Shown here piece after piece: positions 45,280 to 54,094 of a stretch of 64,000 bases of DNA (within the stretch, counting starts at the first letter, position 1; each line of letters opens with the position of its first letter). The DNA is from CBDESN01 sp965242495 (GTDB taxonomy: Bacteria > Pseudomonadota > Alphaproteobacteria > MPNO01): assembly GCA_965242495.1 (NCBI GenBank), contig OZ251446.1, forward strand, positions 2,232,001-2,296,000, given 5' to 3'. Under the pieces are notes generated by a model, which saw only the letters and a list, made by a program, of their open reading frames with translations, made no database searches and was not told where the DNA came from. The translations under genes and the position numbers were made by a program.

Positions 45280-45696
45280 TTATGTCGCGTATTCGGGGAC
45301 GCGGAGGCGTTTTCCGGGAGCGTTGCGGTCGCACCGTTTGCTGCCGCCTCGTTGGGCGGGCGGAGGCTCCACCGGATAGCCGACCGACGGCTTGCCCTCC
45401 TCGAGGCCGACCCGGATGCGCCCACCCTTCGCGAGCCTGCCGAAGAGGAGCTCGTCGGCGAGCGGCTTCTTGATCGCTTCCTGGATGGGCCACGCCGGCG
45501 GACAGGCACCGTAGGTCGGGTTGTAACCTTTCTCGGCTAACCATGCGCGCGGGACCGCGCTCAGCTTGATCGCCACGTCGCGGTCGGCGAGCCGCTCCTC
45601 GAGCTGGATGACGAACTTGTCGGCCATGCGGACGACCTCGCGGCTCCTGGCCTCGGAAATCCTCGAACGCTTCGCATACTTGTTCTTCATTGCCAT
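45280..45696 (-). CDS. detached ClpA C-terminal tail (probable gene fragment)
   Basis: An intact 138-residue frame. Residues 10-112 match the C-terminal small domain of the ClpA unfoldase: VRMADKFVIQLEERLADRDVA, RAWLAEKGYNPTYGA and IQEAIKKPLADELLFGRLAKGG. The usual YGARPLARVIQE has become YGACPPAWPIQE, so ring contacts may be weakened, and no ATPase module precedes it. ATG at 45696 (MAMKNKYAKRSR) has been provided by non-ClpA sequence. It ends 22 bp before the XRE-GIY-YIG gene on the same strand. Either a dead fragment or a free-standing peptide reusing the ClpA fold. Confidence 0.6.
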   Translation of the reverse strand: MAMKNKYAKRSRISEARSREVVRMADKFVIQLEERLADRDVAIKLSAVPRAWLAEKGYNPTYGACPPAWPIQEAIKKPLADELLFGRLAKGGRIRVGLEEGKPSVGYPVEPPPAQRGGSKRCDRNAPGKRLRVPEYAT

Positions 45697-46023
45697 GCCT
45701 CACCTTATCTCACATACAACGAAAAAGCAAGGAAAAGCAAAGCGAAATACAGCGAAACCGGGCCGAATCCACCCGAAAACCGCGAAATTTCCCGCTTCCG
45801 TCAACGAACGATCATGGTGTCGAATCTTCCTCTCTTCCGCATGCCGGCCGCCAGCTTCCGGCGCAACGCCCGAGCCCCGCGGCCCGGCGGAGCGCCGCCG
45901 GGTCCGGCAGCACGACTCGAACATGCGGAGGACTATATCACAAAAATTCGTTCTTATCAAGAAAAATCGACGCAGCCGCGTCCGTTGCCAGGGGTAGGGA
46001 GGGTCGCGATACTGGCGCAGCCG
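45697..46023. other. non-coding stretch with purine-rich repeat tract
   Basis: Directly behind the ClpA-tail start (its upstream side) is a tract at about 45718-45790 made of irregular units such as GAAAAAGCAAGG, AAAAGCAAAGCGAAA and ACAGCGAAACCGG. It closely resembles the tract at about 7780-7850. The rest, up to the PqiA-like gene, shows an AT-rich pocket at 45935-45975 and no recognisable gene. Confidence 0.5.
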
Positions 46024-46521
46024 ATGCGCCCGCCGTCCGACATCCCGCCGCGCCGCCGCCGCGACCCCGTCGCGGGGCTGCTGCTCGGGCTCTCGATTCC
46101 CCTGCTGGCGGCGGGCCTCGCGATACCGGCGCTCTCCCTCACCAGCCTGATGCTGTTCGAGACGACCTATTCCCTGGCCGGCCTCGTGTTCACGCTGCTG
46201 GAGCAGGGCAAGGTCGCCCTGTTCGTCATCGTCCTGCTGTTCTCGATCGCCGTCCCGGTGACGAAGACGCTGGTCGCGGCGGTCGCCTGGTTCTATGCGG
46301 GCACCGGACGCCCCGGCCTCCAGCGGCTGCTCCGCGCCCTTTCGACGCTCTCCAAATGGTCGATGCTGGACGTGTTCGTCGTCGCGCTGACGATCATCGT
46401 CCTCGAAGGGACGCTGCTGTCCTCGACCGACGTGCACCCGGGCATCGTGCTGTTCGCCGCTTCAGTCCTGCTGTCGAGCTTCGCCGTCCAGCGTCTGGCG
46501 CGCTCGGGCGATTCACGCTGA
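46024..46521 (+). CDS. PqiA-like paraquat-inducible membrane protein
   Basis: A 165-residue inner-membrane protein with four predicted membrane helices (LLLGLSIPLLAAGLAIPAL, FVIVLLFSIAVPVTKTLVAA, MLDVFVVALTIIVLE and IVLFAASVLLSSF). The order ALSLTSL...SIAVPVTK...SKWSMLDVF is typical of the PqiA half-module, part of envelope lipid-transport systems with MCE proteins in gammaproteobacteria. No PqiB/MCE gene is adjacent. It converges on the VOC gene with a 9-bp overlap. Confidence 0.75.
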   Translation: MRPPSDIPPRRRRDPVAGLLLGLSIPLLAAGLAIPALSLTSLMLFETTYSLAGLVFTLLEQGKVALFVIVLLFSIAVPVTKTLVAAVAWFYAGTGRPGLQRLLRALSTLSKWSMLDVFVVALTIIVLEGTLLSSTDVHPGIVLFAASVLLSSFAVQRLARSGDSR

Positions 46522-47391
46522 CCAGGGCGCGGACCAGGATCGATCCTCGTGGCCGGGAGCGAAGGCCATCGGAGAGTGCGCGGGGTTCCGGTTGACCAGC
46601 GGCCGGGCGTATAGCGGATGGGTCATCGACCGCACCTCGTGCTCGAGGCGGAACAACGTCGCGCCGGTCGAAGGGTCCAAGATGTCGGTGAAGCGGTACT
46701 GGTGGCGGTTGCTCTCCTCGGTGATCAGCCCGCGCCGGTCGAGGGCGGCGTGCGGGCCGGAGAAATCGGCGACGTAGACCTGGACGTGATGGCCGTCGTA
46801 GTCGGCCGCCGGGCGGGCGGTCTCGCGGAACACGAGCTCCTGGCGGAAGCCGACGGGAACGCGCGCCGCGGGCGCGTCCCCGTCTTCGTCGAGGACGGCG
46901 CGCACGTCGAAGACCTCGCGGTAGAAACGGGCGATGCCCTGGGCGGCACCGACGGCGACGTCGAGCTCGACCACCGGCATACCGAGCGTCACCGGTCCGA
47001 ACCGCTCGCCGGGCGGGTAGCAGCGGACGCGGTTGCCCCAGGGCGAGACGGCGTCGACGTGGTCGTTATGCGCCTGGACGTCGAAGCGGGTCCCGGCCAG
47101 CGGCTCGCGCACCGTTTCCAGCCGTTCGGCGAGCGCGTCGAAGTCGGGCAGCACCAGCCCGACACGGCCGCGCAGCAGCTGGGGCGCGCCGGTCGGGAGG
47201 TGGAACTGGTTGCGGCCGATATTGACCCACATGTTGGTGACGCCCGTGTTCAGGTAGGGGTCCCGCGTCAGCCCCAGCCCGGTGATGTAGAACAGGGTCG
47301 CGAGCCGCTGATCGGGCACCTGCACGTTGACGTGTTCGAGCGCCACGATGTTGCCGAGGTCTTCGGCGGCGCGATCATAGGTCTCGGCCAT
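46513..47391 (-). CDS. VOC superfamily (glyoxalase/dioxygenase-like) protein
   Basis: A 292-residue protein with two beta-alpha-beta modules of the vicinal-oxygen-chelate fold: IVALEHVNVQVPDQRLATLFYITGL opens the first, and GMPVVELDVAVGAAQGIARFY the second, with metal-ligand-like HVNV, HHVQVYVADF and LFRLEHEV. Members include glyoxalases, extradiol dioxygenases and resistance proteins; the specific reaction is not clear. A GGAGGC site precedes ATG 47391. Confidence 0.75.
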   Translation of the reverse strand: MAETYDRAAEDLGNIVALEHVNVQVPDQRLATLFYITGLGLTRDPYLNTGVTNMWVNIGRNQFHLPTGAPQLLRGRVGLVLPDFDALAERLETVREPLAGTRFDVQAHNDHVDAVSPWGNRVRCYPPGERFGPVTLGMPVVELDVAVGAAQGIARFYREVFDVRAVLDEDGDAPAARVPVGFRQELVFRETARPAADYDGHHVQVYVADFSGPHAALDRRGLITEESNRHQYRFTDILDPSTGATLFRLEHEVRSMTHPLYARPLVNRNPAHSPMAFAPGHEDRSWSAPWSA

Positions 47392-47468
47392 GAGAGCCTC
47401 CGGCCCGGTCCGTCCGCGGGGCGGGACGACTCTAGCCCGCATTTCCCGCATCGGCCATGGCCTGCGCC

Positions 47469-47490
47469 GGTTCGGGACACATAAGACGGC
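47469..47490. repeat. degenerate solo end of the TGTCCTGG MITE family
   Basis: GGTTCGGGACACATAAGACGG resembles the inner part of the MITE terminal repeat (GGTTCGGACACATGTGAGACGG at 12013). Only one end is present, between the VOC gene and the surface lipoprotein gene. Confidence 0.45.
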
Positions 47491-47559
47491 GGGGTTCGAT
47501 TGGCGTTGCAAACTGGACGGTCCGCGAACGATCGCTCGCCCGGCTCCGCGACGGACCCG

Positions 47560-48468
47560 CTACCGCCGCTTCGCGCCGAACGCGCCGACGATGCCGCTCT
47601 GCTCGACGATCCCCGCCGCCTCCGCGTGGTTCGGCCCGTAGAATCCGCCCTGGATGCGGTTGCCGGTCAGGCCGGCCCGATACGTACCGTCGGCGGCGAC
47701 CGGCACGTCCTCGAAGCGCATGGTCGGCGTCGCGTGCGCCACGCCGCTGTCGAGATTCTTGATGTCCGTGAAAGCCGCATCGAGCGCGCCGCCGGCTCCG
47801 GAGAGCGTGTAGGTCAGGGCGGCGTCGCCTTGCAGGACGTTTCCACGCAGCGCGCCGTCGCGCGGGGTCCCGACCATGAGCCCGCGCCACGTGGCCGTCA
47901 CGTCGGGCCGGACACCGGTCAAGTCGCCGCCGGCTTTCCCGTGCCGGGCGTCGACGACGATGCCTTCAGCCGTGGTCCACCTTGCGCTTTGCATCTGGAA
48001 CACCGCGTGGTCCATCCAGGCGCCGTAGCCCTCCGACTCTCCATCTTCCGCCCGGCCTTCCACGACGGTAATCCCGTTCTTGGTGAGGACGGCTCGCGAG
48101 CTGCCCGGCGTGAACTGAAGGTCACTCAGACTGATCGAGTCGGAAAACCCGGTCGTCGATTCTCTCAACCGGCACCGCGTCCCGGCGCAGCTCGTCCGAA
48201 ACTGGAGCGTCGGAAGGTTCGGGTCGGTCGTCGCCAATGCGAAGGTCGAGATGATGAGCGAGTCGGCGCGGGCCAGTATTCCGGGCGCGCGTGCGGCTTG
48301 GTCCACCGGGGTCTCGACGGGGGCTTGCGAACCGGTCAAAGCGCGCGCCCCGGTCGCATCGGATATGGGGACGACGCCCGCGCCGCCACCGCCGCCACCG
48401 CCGCACGCGGCGAGCGAAAGGAAGGCAAGCGCCCCGACGGCCGGGGCGAAGCGCTGCGTGGTCGTCAT
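47560..48468 (-). CDS. predicted Slam-dependent/TbpB-like surface lipoprotein
   Basis: A 302-residue exported protein. The signal ends in the lipobox LSLAACG followed by seven glycines, a flexible leash often seen in surface lipoproteins. The C-terminal 60 residues have GNRIQGGFYGPNHAEAAG and GIVGAFGAKR, the closing strands of the TbpB-type eight-stranded barrel. Such proteins bind host or environmental ligands and are flipped to the surface by Slam translocons; no Slam or TonB receptor gene is adjacent. Low cysteine content (two Cys in SCAGTRCRL). Confidence 0.7.
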   Translation of the reverse strand: MTTTQRFAPAVGALAFLSLAACGGGGGGGAGVVPISDATGARALTGSQAPVETPVDQAARAPGILARADSLIISTFALATTDPNLPTLQFRTSCAGTRCRLRESTTGFSDSISLSDLQFTPGSSRAVLTKNGITVVEGRAEDGESEGYGAWMDHAVFQMQSARWTTAEGIVVDARHGKAGGDLTGVRPDVTATWRGLMVGTPRDGALRGNVLQGDAALTYTLSGAGGALDAAFTDIKNLDSGVAHATPTMRFEDVPVAADGTYRAGLTGNRIQGGFYGPNHAEAAGIVEQSGIVGAFGAKRR

Positions 48469-48930
48469 GGTCGTTCTCCGTGTCGGTTGCGTCGGCGCCG
48501 GCAAGCGCCGGGCCGTTGCAGACATCACACGGGTAGTGAGACAGTCCCCACCTGTTCGCCCAGGCTCGGGGAGCTACCCCGCGCCAAGTGTCGGGCTGTT
48601 CTATTCAGCGGGCGACCCGACTCAGCGGGACCCGTCGATGTCTGCGAGTGCGACTTTGACCGGAGCGGAGAGGCGCGTCAACAATGTGTCTCTACTCGGG
48701 GACATATGAGACGGCGGCGTTTGGTTGGCCGTCGGCGTCTGAAGGCGCCGAACTCGCCGACGAAGGCGCCCGCGCCGGCCGGGGCGCCCGACCGGAGCAG
48801 CGCGAGCAGGGTTCGGAGCGGCCGCGGGCCGGCGGCTTCCGGCCAGCGGCGCAGGACGGCGCGTGAGATCACGACCGTTGCGGCCGCCTCTCCGGCGACC
48901 GGGCCGCAGGGGCGACGCCGGACCGGGCGG
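48469..48930. other. intergenic stretch, MITE end only
   Basis: About 460 bp between the lipoprotein gene and the rpsA stop. It holds one solo MITE-like end (48685-48717) and a TGCGGCC/GGCCGCA inverted repeat near 48874-48903 that might end rpsA transcription but has no T-run. In many alphaproteobacteria ihfB follows rpsA; it is not seen here. Confidence 0.45.
48685..48717. repeat. solo end of the TGTCCTGG MITE family
   Basis: CTCGGGGACATATGAGACGG matches the inner terminal-repeat core (ACATATGAGACGG). No partner end is found within 500 bp. Confidence 0.5.
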
Positions 48931-50736
48931 TCAGGCCGTTTCGGCGCCGCCGCCGGACTCTCCGGCGGCCTCGCCGTCTTTCTCCTTCGCGTCCTCGCCG
49001 GCCTCGCGCTCGCGGGTCGCGCGGCTGATCGCCGCGCCGAGGATGTCGCCCAGGCTCGCCCCGGCGTCGGACGAACCGTAATCGGCCATCACCTGCTGTT
49101 CTTCCGCCACCTCGTGCGCCTTGATCGACAGGACGATGCGCCGGTCCTTGCGATCGATATTGGTCACCTTGGCGTCGACGCGGTCGCCGGGAGCGAACCG
49201 GTCGGGCCGCTGTTCACCGCGGTCGCGCGCCAGTTCGGAGCGGCGGATGAACCCGGGCAGGCTGCCCGACACCGTGACCTCGATGCCGTTGTCGAGCACG
49301 CTCGCGACCGTGCAGGTCACGGAGTCGCCCTTCTTCACCTCGTCGAGGACGGGCTGCGCCGGATCGCCGTCGAACTGCTTGATGCCGAGCGAGATGCGCT
49401 CCTTCTCGGGATCGATGTCGAGCACCCTGGCCTTGACCACGTCGCCCTTGCGATAGGCCTTGATCGCCTCGTCGCCCGGCGAATTCCAGTCGAGGTCGGA
49501 AAGATGGACCATGCCGTCGATCTCGCCGTCGAGGCCGACGAACAGCCCGAACTCGGTGATGTTCTTCACGTCGCCCTCGATGGCGCTGCCGACGGGGTAG
49601 CGCTCCCGGAACTGCTCCCACGGGTTCTCGTAGCACTGCTTGAGGCCGAGGCTGACGCGCCGCTTGTTGGGATCGACCTCGAGGACCATCACCTCGACCT
49701 GCTGGCTGGTCGATATGATCTTGCCGGGATGCACGTTCTTCTTGGTCCAGCTCATCTCGGAGACGTGGACCAGCCCTTCGACGCCCGGCTCGAGCTCGAC
49801 GAAAGCGCCGTAGTCGGTGATGTTGCTGACCCGGCCGGTGAACTTCGCGCCGTTCGGGTATTTGAGCTCGACGCCTTCCCAGGGATCGGCGTCCAGCTGC
49901 TTCATGCCGAGCGAAATGCGCTGGGTCTCGGGGTTGTAGCGGATGACCTGCACCCTGACGTTCTGGCCGATATTGAGCACTTCGCTGGGATGGTTGATCC
50001 GCCGCCAAGCGATGTCGGTCACGTGCAGGAGGCCATCGACGCCGCCGAGATCCACGAAGGCGCCGTAGTCGGTGAGGTTCTTGACCACCCCATCGAGGAC
50101 CTGGCGCTCCTTGAGGTTGGCGAGCAGCTCGTTGCGGGCCTCGGCGCGCGATTCCTCGAGCACGGCGCGGCGCGAGACCACGATATTGCCGCGCCGGCGG
50201 TCCATCTTGAGAATCTGGAACGGCTGCGGCGTGCCCATCAGCGGGCCCACGTCGCGCACCGGGCGGACGTCCACCTGGCTGCCGGGCAGGAAGGCGACGG
50301 CGCCGGACAGATCGACGGTGAAGCCGCCCTTGACCCGGCCGAAAATCGTCCCGGAGACGCGATCGCTGCCGCGGAACGCCTTTTCGAGCTGGGTCCAGGC
50401 CTCTTCGCGGCGCGCGCGCTCGCGGCTGAGCACGGCCTCACCGTTCTTGTTCTCCATCCGCTCGAGATAGACGTCCACGCGATCTCCGACCTTGACCTCG
50501 GTCTGCCGTCCGTGGGCGGTGAACTCCTTGAGGGCGACGCGGCCTTCCGACTTGAGGCCCACGTCGATCAGGACGGCGTCGCTGTCGATCTCGATGATCG
50601 TCCCCTTGACGACGGACCCCTCCGCCAAGCGGCCGGCGAGGCTCTCCTCCAGCAAGGCGGCGAAATCCTCGTTCGCCGGCCGGCCCTGCGCTCCTTCGAT
50701 CATCGATGCTTCTTCGATCATGGGTTCGGTGGACAT
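48931..50736 (-). CDS. rpsA: 30S ribosomal protein S1
   Basis: A 601-residue protein with six S1/OB-fold repeats (for example VKNLTDYGAFVDLGGVDGLLHV, VSNITDYGAFVELEPGVEGLVHV and VKNITEFGLFVGLDGEIDGMVHL). It binds mRNA on the 30S subunit during initiation. It is about 40 residues longer than E. coli S1 because of an acidic, Gly- and Glu-rich tail. ATG 50736 is preceded by GGGAGG. It follows cmk by 40 bp. Confidence 0.97.
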   Translation of the reverse strand: MSTEPMIEEASMIEGAQGRPANEDFAALLEESLAGRLAEGSVVKGTIIEIDSDAVLIDVGLKSEGRVALKEFTAHGRQTEVKVGDRVDVYLERMENKNGEAVLSRERARREEAWTQLEKAFRGSDRVSGTIFGRVKGGFTVDLSGAVAFLPGSQVDVRPVRDVGPLMGTPQPFQILKMDRRRGNIVVSRRAVLEESRAEARNELLANLKERQVLDGVVKNLTDYGAFVDLGGVDGLLHVTDIAWRRINHPSEVLNIGQNVRVQVIRYNPETQRISLGMKQLDADPWEGVELKYPNGAKFTGRVSNITDYGAFVELEPGVEGLVHVSEMSWTKKNVHPGKIISTSQQVEVMVLEVDPNKRRVSLGLKQCYENPWEQFRERYPVGSAIEGDVKNITEFGLFVGLDGEIDGMVHLSDLDWNSPGDEAIKAYRKGDVVKARVLDIDPEKERISLGIKQFDGDPAQPVLDEVKKGDSVTCTVASVLDNGIEVTVSGSLPGFIRRSELARDRGEQRPDRFAPGDRVDAKVTNIDRKDRRIVLSIKAHEVAEEQQVMADYGSSDAGASLGDILGAAISRATREREAGEDAKEKDGEAAGESGGGAETA

Positions 50737-50776
50737 CCGGCCTCCCTCGCCGACGTTGCTCCCGTCGCCACGGGCG

Positions 50777-51448
50777 TCATTCCGCCCGCGGCGCGTCCTG
50801 CGATGCGATGAAGGCGACGGCCAGATCGAAGACCGCGTCCGCGTCGAGATTCGTCGTATCAAGCACCAACGCATCCCCGGCCGGGACCAGAGGCGCCGCG
50901 GCGCGAGTCCGATCGCGGGCGTCACGCTCGCCCATGTCCCGCAGAACGCACGCATATATACGCGGCGTCCCGCGCGCCTGCAACTCCTTATGCCGGCGGG
51001 CGGCGCGCACGCCGACGGCGGCATCGACGAACAGCTTACGGTCGGCGTCGGGACAGATGACGGTGCCGATGTCGCGACCGTCGATGACCGCCCCGGCGGC
51101 GCCGCCCGGCGGCCGCTCGGCGAAGCGGCGCTGAAAGGCGCGTAGAGCGGCGCGGACGCGGGGGTTGGCCGCGACGACCCCGGCGGCATTGGCGACGCGG
51201 TCGTCGCGCAACGCCGCATTCGCCAGATCGGCCGCGGCGACCCGTCCGGCCGCGTCCGCGGCGGCGTCTTCGTCCGTCGCGTCCGCGCCCGCTTGCAGGA
51301 GGCGAAGCGCCGCCGCCCGGTAGAGCAGCCCGGTGTCGAGATGGGCGTAGCCGAAACGAGCGGCGAGGCGGCGCGCCAGCGTGCCCTTGCCGCTGGCGGC
51401 CGGCCCATCGACCGCGATCACCACCGGACGCGCCGCGCCCCTGCTCAC
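50777..51448 (-). CDS. cmk: cytidylate kinase
   Basis: A 223-residue CMP kinase that phosphorylates CMP and dCMP. The P-loop is GPAASGKGTLARRLA, followed by YAHLDTGLLYRAAAL and IDGRDIGTVICPDADRKLFV. GTG at 51448 overlaps the aroA stop (GTGA), so cmk is translationally coupled to aroA in the conserved aroA-cmk-rpsA order. Confidence 0.96.
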   Translation of the reverse strand: MSRGAARPVVIAVDGPAASGKGTLARRLAARFGYAHLDTGLLYRAAALRLLQAGADATDEDAAADAAGRVAAADLANAALRDDRVANAAGVVAANPRVRAALRAFQRRFAERPPGGAAGAVIDGRDIGTVICPDADRKLFVDAAVGVRAARRHKELQARGTPRIYACVLRDMGERDARDRTRAAAPLVPAGDALVLDTTNLDADAVFDLAVAFIASQDAPRAE

Positions 51449-52794
51449 CGCGCGTCGTCCCCGTCCGCGGCGATGTCGGCGCCCAGGCCGTTCATCAGCG
51501 CGACGAAACCCGGGAAGCTGGTGCCGATGGCGCCGTCGTCGTCCACCGTGACCGGTTCCGCCGCGGCCATGCCGAGCACCAGGAAGGACATCGCGATCCG
51601 ATGATCGAACGCCGTCGCCACGCCCGCCCCGCCCTTGGGCGGCCGGCCGTCTCCCTGCACGATCAGCGTGTCGCCCTCGATCGCGGCGGCGACGCCGCAG
51701 GCGCGAAGCCCCGCTACGATGGCGGCCAGACGGTCGCTCTCCTTGACCCGGAGTTCGGCGAGCCCGCGCATGCGCGTCGTCCCCTCGGCGCAGGCGGCGG
51801 CGACGGCGAGGATCGGGTATTCGTCGACCATCGATGGCGCGCGCGCGGCGGGCACGTCGACGGCGCGCAACTGCACCCGATCGCCGGCGCGGAAGGTCAG
51901 ATCCGCCACCGGTTCGCCCGCGGCCTCGCCCCTGTCGGCGATCGAGACGTCGGCCGCCATCTCGCGGAGCGTCTCGATCAGCCCGGCGCGCAGCGGGTTG
52001 AGGCCTACCCGGCGCAGCGTGACCTCGGAGCCCGGCAGCAGCAGCGCCGCGACGCCGGGGAAGGCGGCGGAGGAGAGGTCGCCCGGCACTTCGAGGTCGC
52101 GCGCCGCGAGCTCGGGATAGCCGGCGACGGCGACGGTCCGCGCCCCGTCCGCGTCGCGGCCGATGCGGAGTCCGGCCCCGACATGGCGGAGCATGCGCTC
52201 GGTATGGTCGCGCGTCGGCTGCGGCTCGACGACAGTGGTGGCGCCGGGCGCGTTGAGGCCGGCGAGCAGCACCGCCGATTTCACCTGGGCGGAGGCGACC
52301 GGCGGCCGGTAGACGATCGGCGCCGGATCGGCCGCGCCCAGGACCGCCAGCGGCAGGCGATCCCCCGAACGCGCGACCGCGTCGGCGCCCATGCGCCGGA
52401 CCGGTTCGAGGATACGCGCCATCGGCCGGCGCCGCAACGAGCGGTCGCCGGTCAGGAAGCTGTCGAACGGGTGCGTCGCCAGCAGCCCCATGAGGAGGCG
52501 CGCCCCGGTGCCGGAATTCCCGAGATCGAGGACCTCCGTCGGCTCCGCCAGCCCGCCGACGCCGACGCCCCGGACGCGCCAGCGTCCGTCGGGCTCGCGG
52601 CCGACGCCGACGCCGAGGGCGGCGAGGGCGGCGGCGGTCCGCATCACGTCGTCGCCTTCGAGCAGCCCGGAGACGAAGCAGTCGCCCACCGTCATCGCGG
52701 CGACCATCAGCGCGCGATGCGAGATCGACTTGTCGCCGGGAACCCGGACGTCGCCCGCCGCCCGTCCGGCCGGTCGCGAGGTCAACGCCGCCAC
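51445..52794 (-). CDS. aroA: 3-phosphoshikimate 1-carboxyvinyltransferase (EPSP synthase)
   Basis: A 449-residue shikimate-pathway enzyme that joins PEP and shikimate-3-phosphate. The conserved VPGDKSISHRALM, LDLGNSGTGARLLMGLLAT, EVPGDLSSAAF and MRGLAELRVKESDRL are all present. GTG start at 52794. It is divergent from the TRAP transporter operon across 226 bp. Confidence 0.97.
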   Translation of the reverse strand: MAALTSRPAGRAAGDVRVPGDKSISHRALMVAAMTVGDCFVSGLLEGDDVMRTAAALAALGVGVGREPDGRWRVRGVGVGGLAEPTEVLDLGNSGTGARLLMGLLATHPFDSFLTGDRSLRRRPMARILEPVRRMGADAVARSGDRLPLAVLGAADPAPIVYRPPVASAQVKSAVLLAGLNAPGATTVVEPQPTRDHTERMLRHVGAGLRIGRDADGARTVAVAGYPELAARDLEVPGDLSSAAFPGVAALLLPGSEVTLRRVGLNPLRAGLIETLREMAADVSIADRGEAAGEPVADLTFRAGDRVQLRAVDVPAARAPSMVDEYPILAVAAACAEGTTRMRGLAELRVKESDRLAAIVAGLRACGVAAAIEGDTLIVQGDGRPPKGGAGVATAFDHRIAMSFLVLGMAAAEPVTVDDDGAIGTSFPGFVALMNGLGADIAADGDDAR

Positions 52795-53020
52795 GCCGCC
52801 TCCGTTTCCCGATGATCTTCGCCGCGACCGATCCTGGCCCGCATCTCACCCCCTGTCCATGGTCCGCGCGACGGCGCCGCCCGGAGGGAGGCGAGGTTCC
52901 GGGGCGTATTTCCGTTTGCTTTCGCGGCGGAGGGAGAACAGTATGCGCTCCGCCGCCGGGGCGGAGCCGTTGGGCGTCCGCCCGGCGGCGATCGGGGGAT
53001 TCACAGGGGGGATCACGAAC

Positions 53021-54028
53021 ATGTCCGTCAACATGGCGGCCGCGGCCGTCGCCGCGGCGGGTATCGTCCTTGCCGCCGGCGTGGGCGCGCCCGGACAGGC
53101 GCGCGCCGAAACGACCTTGTCCCTGGTCTATCCGTTCCCGGACCAGCTCATCTACACCAAGATGTGCAAGCGACTCGCCGCCGAGATCAGCGAGAAGGGC
53201 AAGGGGCTCGTCAAGATCGACGTGCTCCCGTTCAACTCGATCAAGATGTTTCAGCAGCCCCCGGCGGTAAAGAGCGGACGGGTCGACCTTTCCTGTATCC
53301 CGTCGGCCTTCTATGCGCGTTCGATCCCGGAGAACGAGGTCATCTCGACCTCGAACTCAACCGCCGCCAAGGTCCGCGCCAACGGCGGAACGGCGATGAT
53401 CGACGAACTTCACGGGGAGCATTTCAACCTGAAATATCTCGGCTGGACGACGTCCGGCGCGCATTTCCGCATCTATATGAAGGACGCGCCGAAATGGACC
53501 GCCGACGGCCTGCTCGATCTCAAGGGCGTCAAATTGCGCGACAATCCGATCTACGGCGCTTTCTTCCGCGCCCTCAACGCCTCCACCCATTCGCTCCCCG
53601 CAACCGACGTCTATGCGGCGTTGGAGAAGGGCGTCGTCGACGCCAGCGCCTGGGCGACCATCGGGCTCCCGGCGTTGAAATGGGACAAGTTCGTGAGGCA
53701 CGCCGTCGAGCCCGAGTTCTATCAGACCGATGTCGGTTGGATCGCCAACCTCGACAAGTGGAACAAGCTGCCCGCCGCGGCGCGGACGCTGATTCAGAAC
53801 GCGATGGTCGCCGAAGAGGTCGAAGCGCACGCGGTGATGCAACGGATGGCGCGCGAAGAGAAGGCGCTCCTGCAGAAGAACGGCATGAAGTTCCACACCG
53901 CCCCCAACGCCGCCAAATATCTCGAGATCGCAATCGATTCGGCCTATGACCGCATGGTCGCCCGCCTCGAGAAGAAGGGACGCGACACCGCGCACCTGCA
54001 GAAGCTGCGCAGCCTCTTCCAGGAGTAG
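53021..54028 (+). CDS. dctP: TRAP transporter substrate-binding protein (DctP family)
   Basis: A 335-residue periplasmic binding protein. The ATG at 53021 follows a GGGGGGA site and begins a signal peptide ending QARAETT. The mature part shows TTLSLVYPFPDQLIYTKMC, then the typical DLKGVKLRDNPIYGAFFRAL segment, where the Arg usually pairs with a substrate carboxylate, and ALEKGVVDASAW. It delivers an organic acid to the DctQM permease encoded downstream. Ligand unknown. Confidence 0.9.
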   Translation: MSVNMAAAAVAAAGIVLAAGVGAPGQARAETTLSLVYPFPDQLIYTKMCKRLAAEISEKGKGLVKIDVLPFNSIKMFQQPPAVKSGRVDLSCIPSAFYARSIPENEVISTSNSTAAKVRANGGTAMIDELHGEHFNLKYLGWTTSGAHFRIYMKDAPKWTADGLLDLKGVKLRDNPIYGAFFRALNASTHSLPATDVYAALEKGVVDASAWATIGLPALKWDKFVRHAVEPEFYQTDVGWIANLDKWNKLPAAARTLIQNAMVAEEVEAHAVMQRMAREEKALLQKNGMKFHTAPNAAKYLEIAIDSAYDRMVARLEKKGRDTAHLQKLRSLFQE

Positions 54029-54094
54029 CGGCGGCGGCGGGCCGGGCGCGCGCCGAGGGGAAGCGGGCGCACGGGCCGCCCTTCGCGAACCGCC

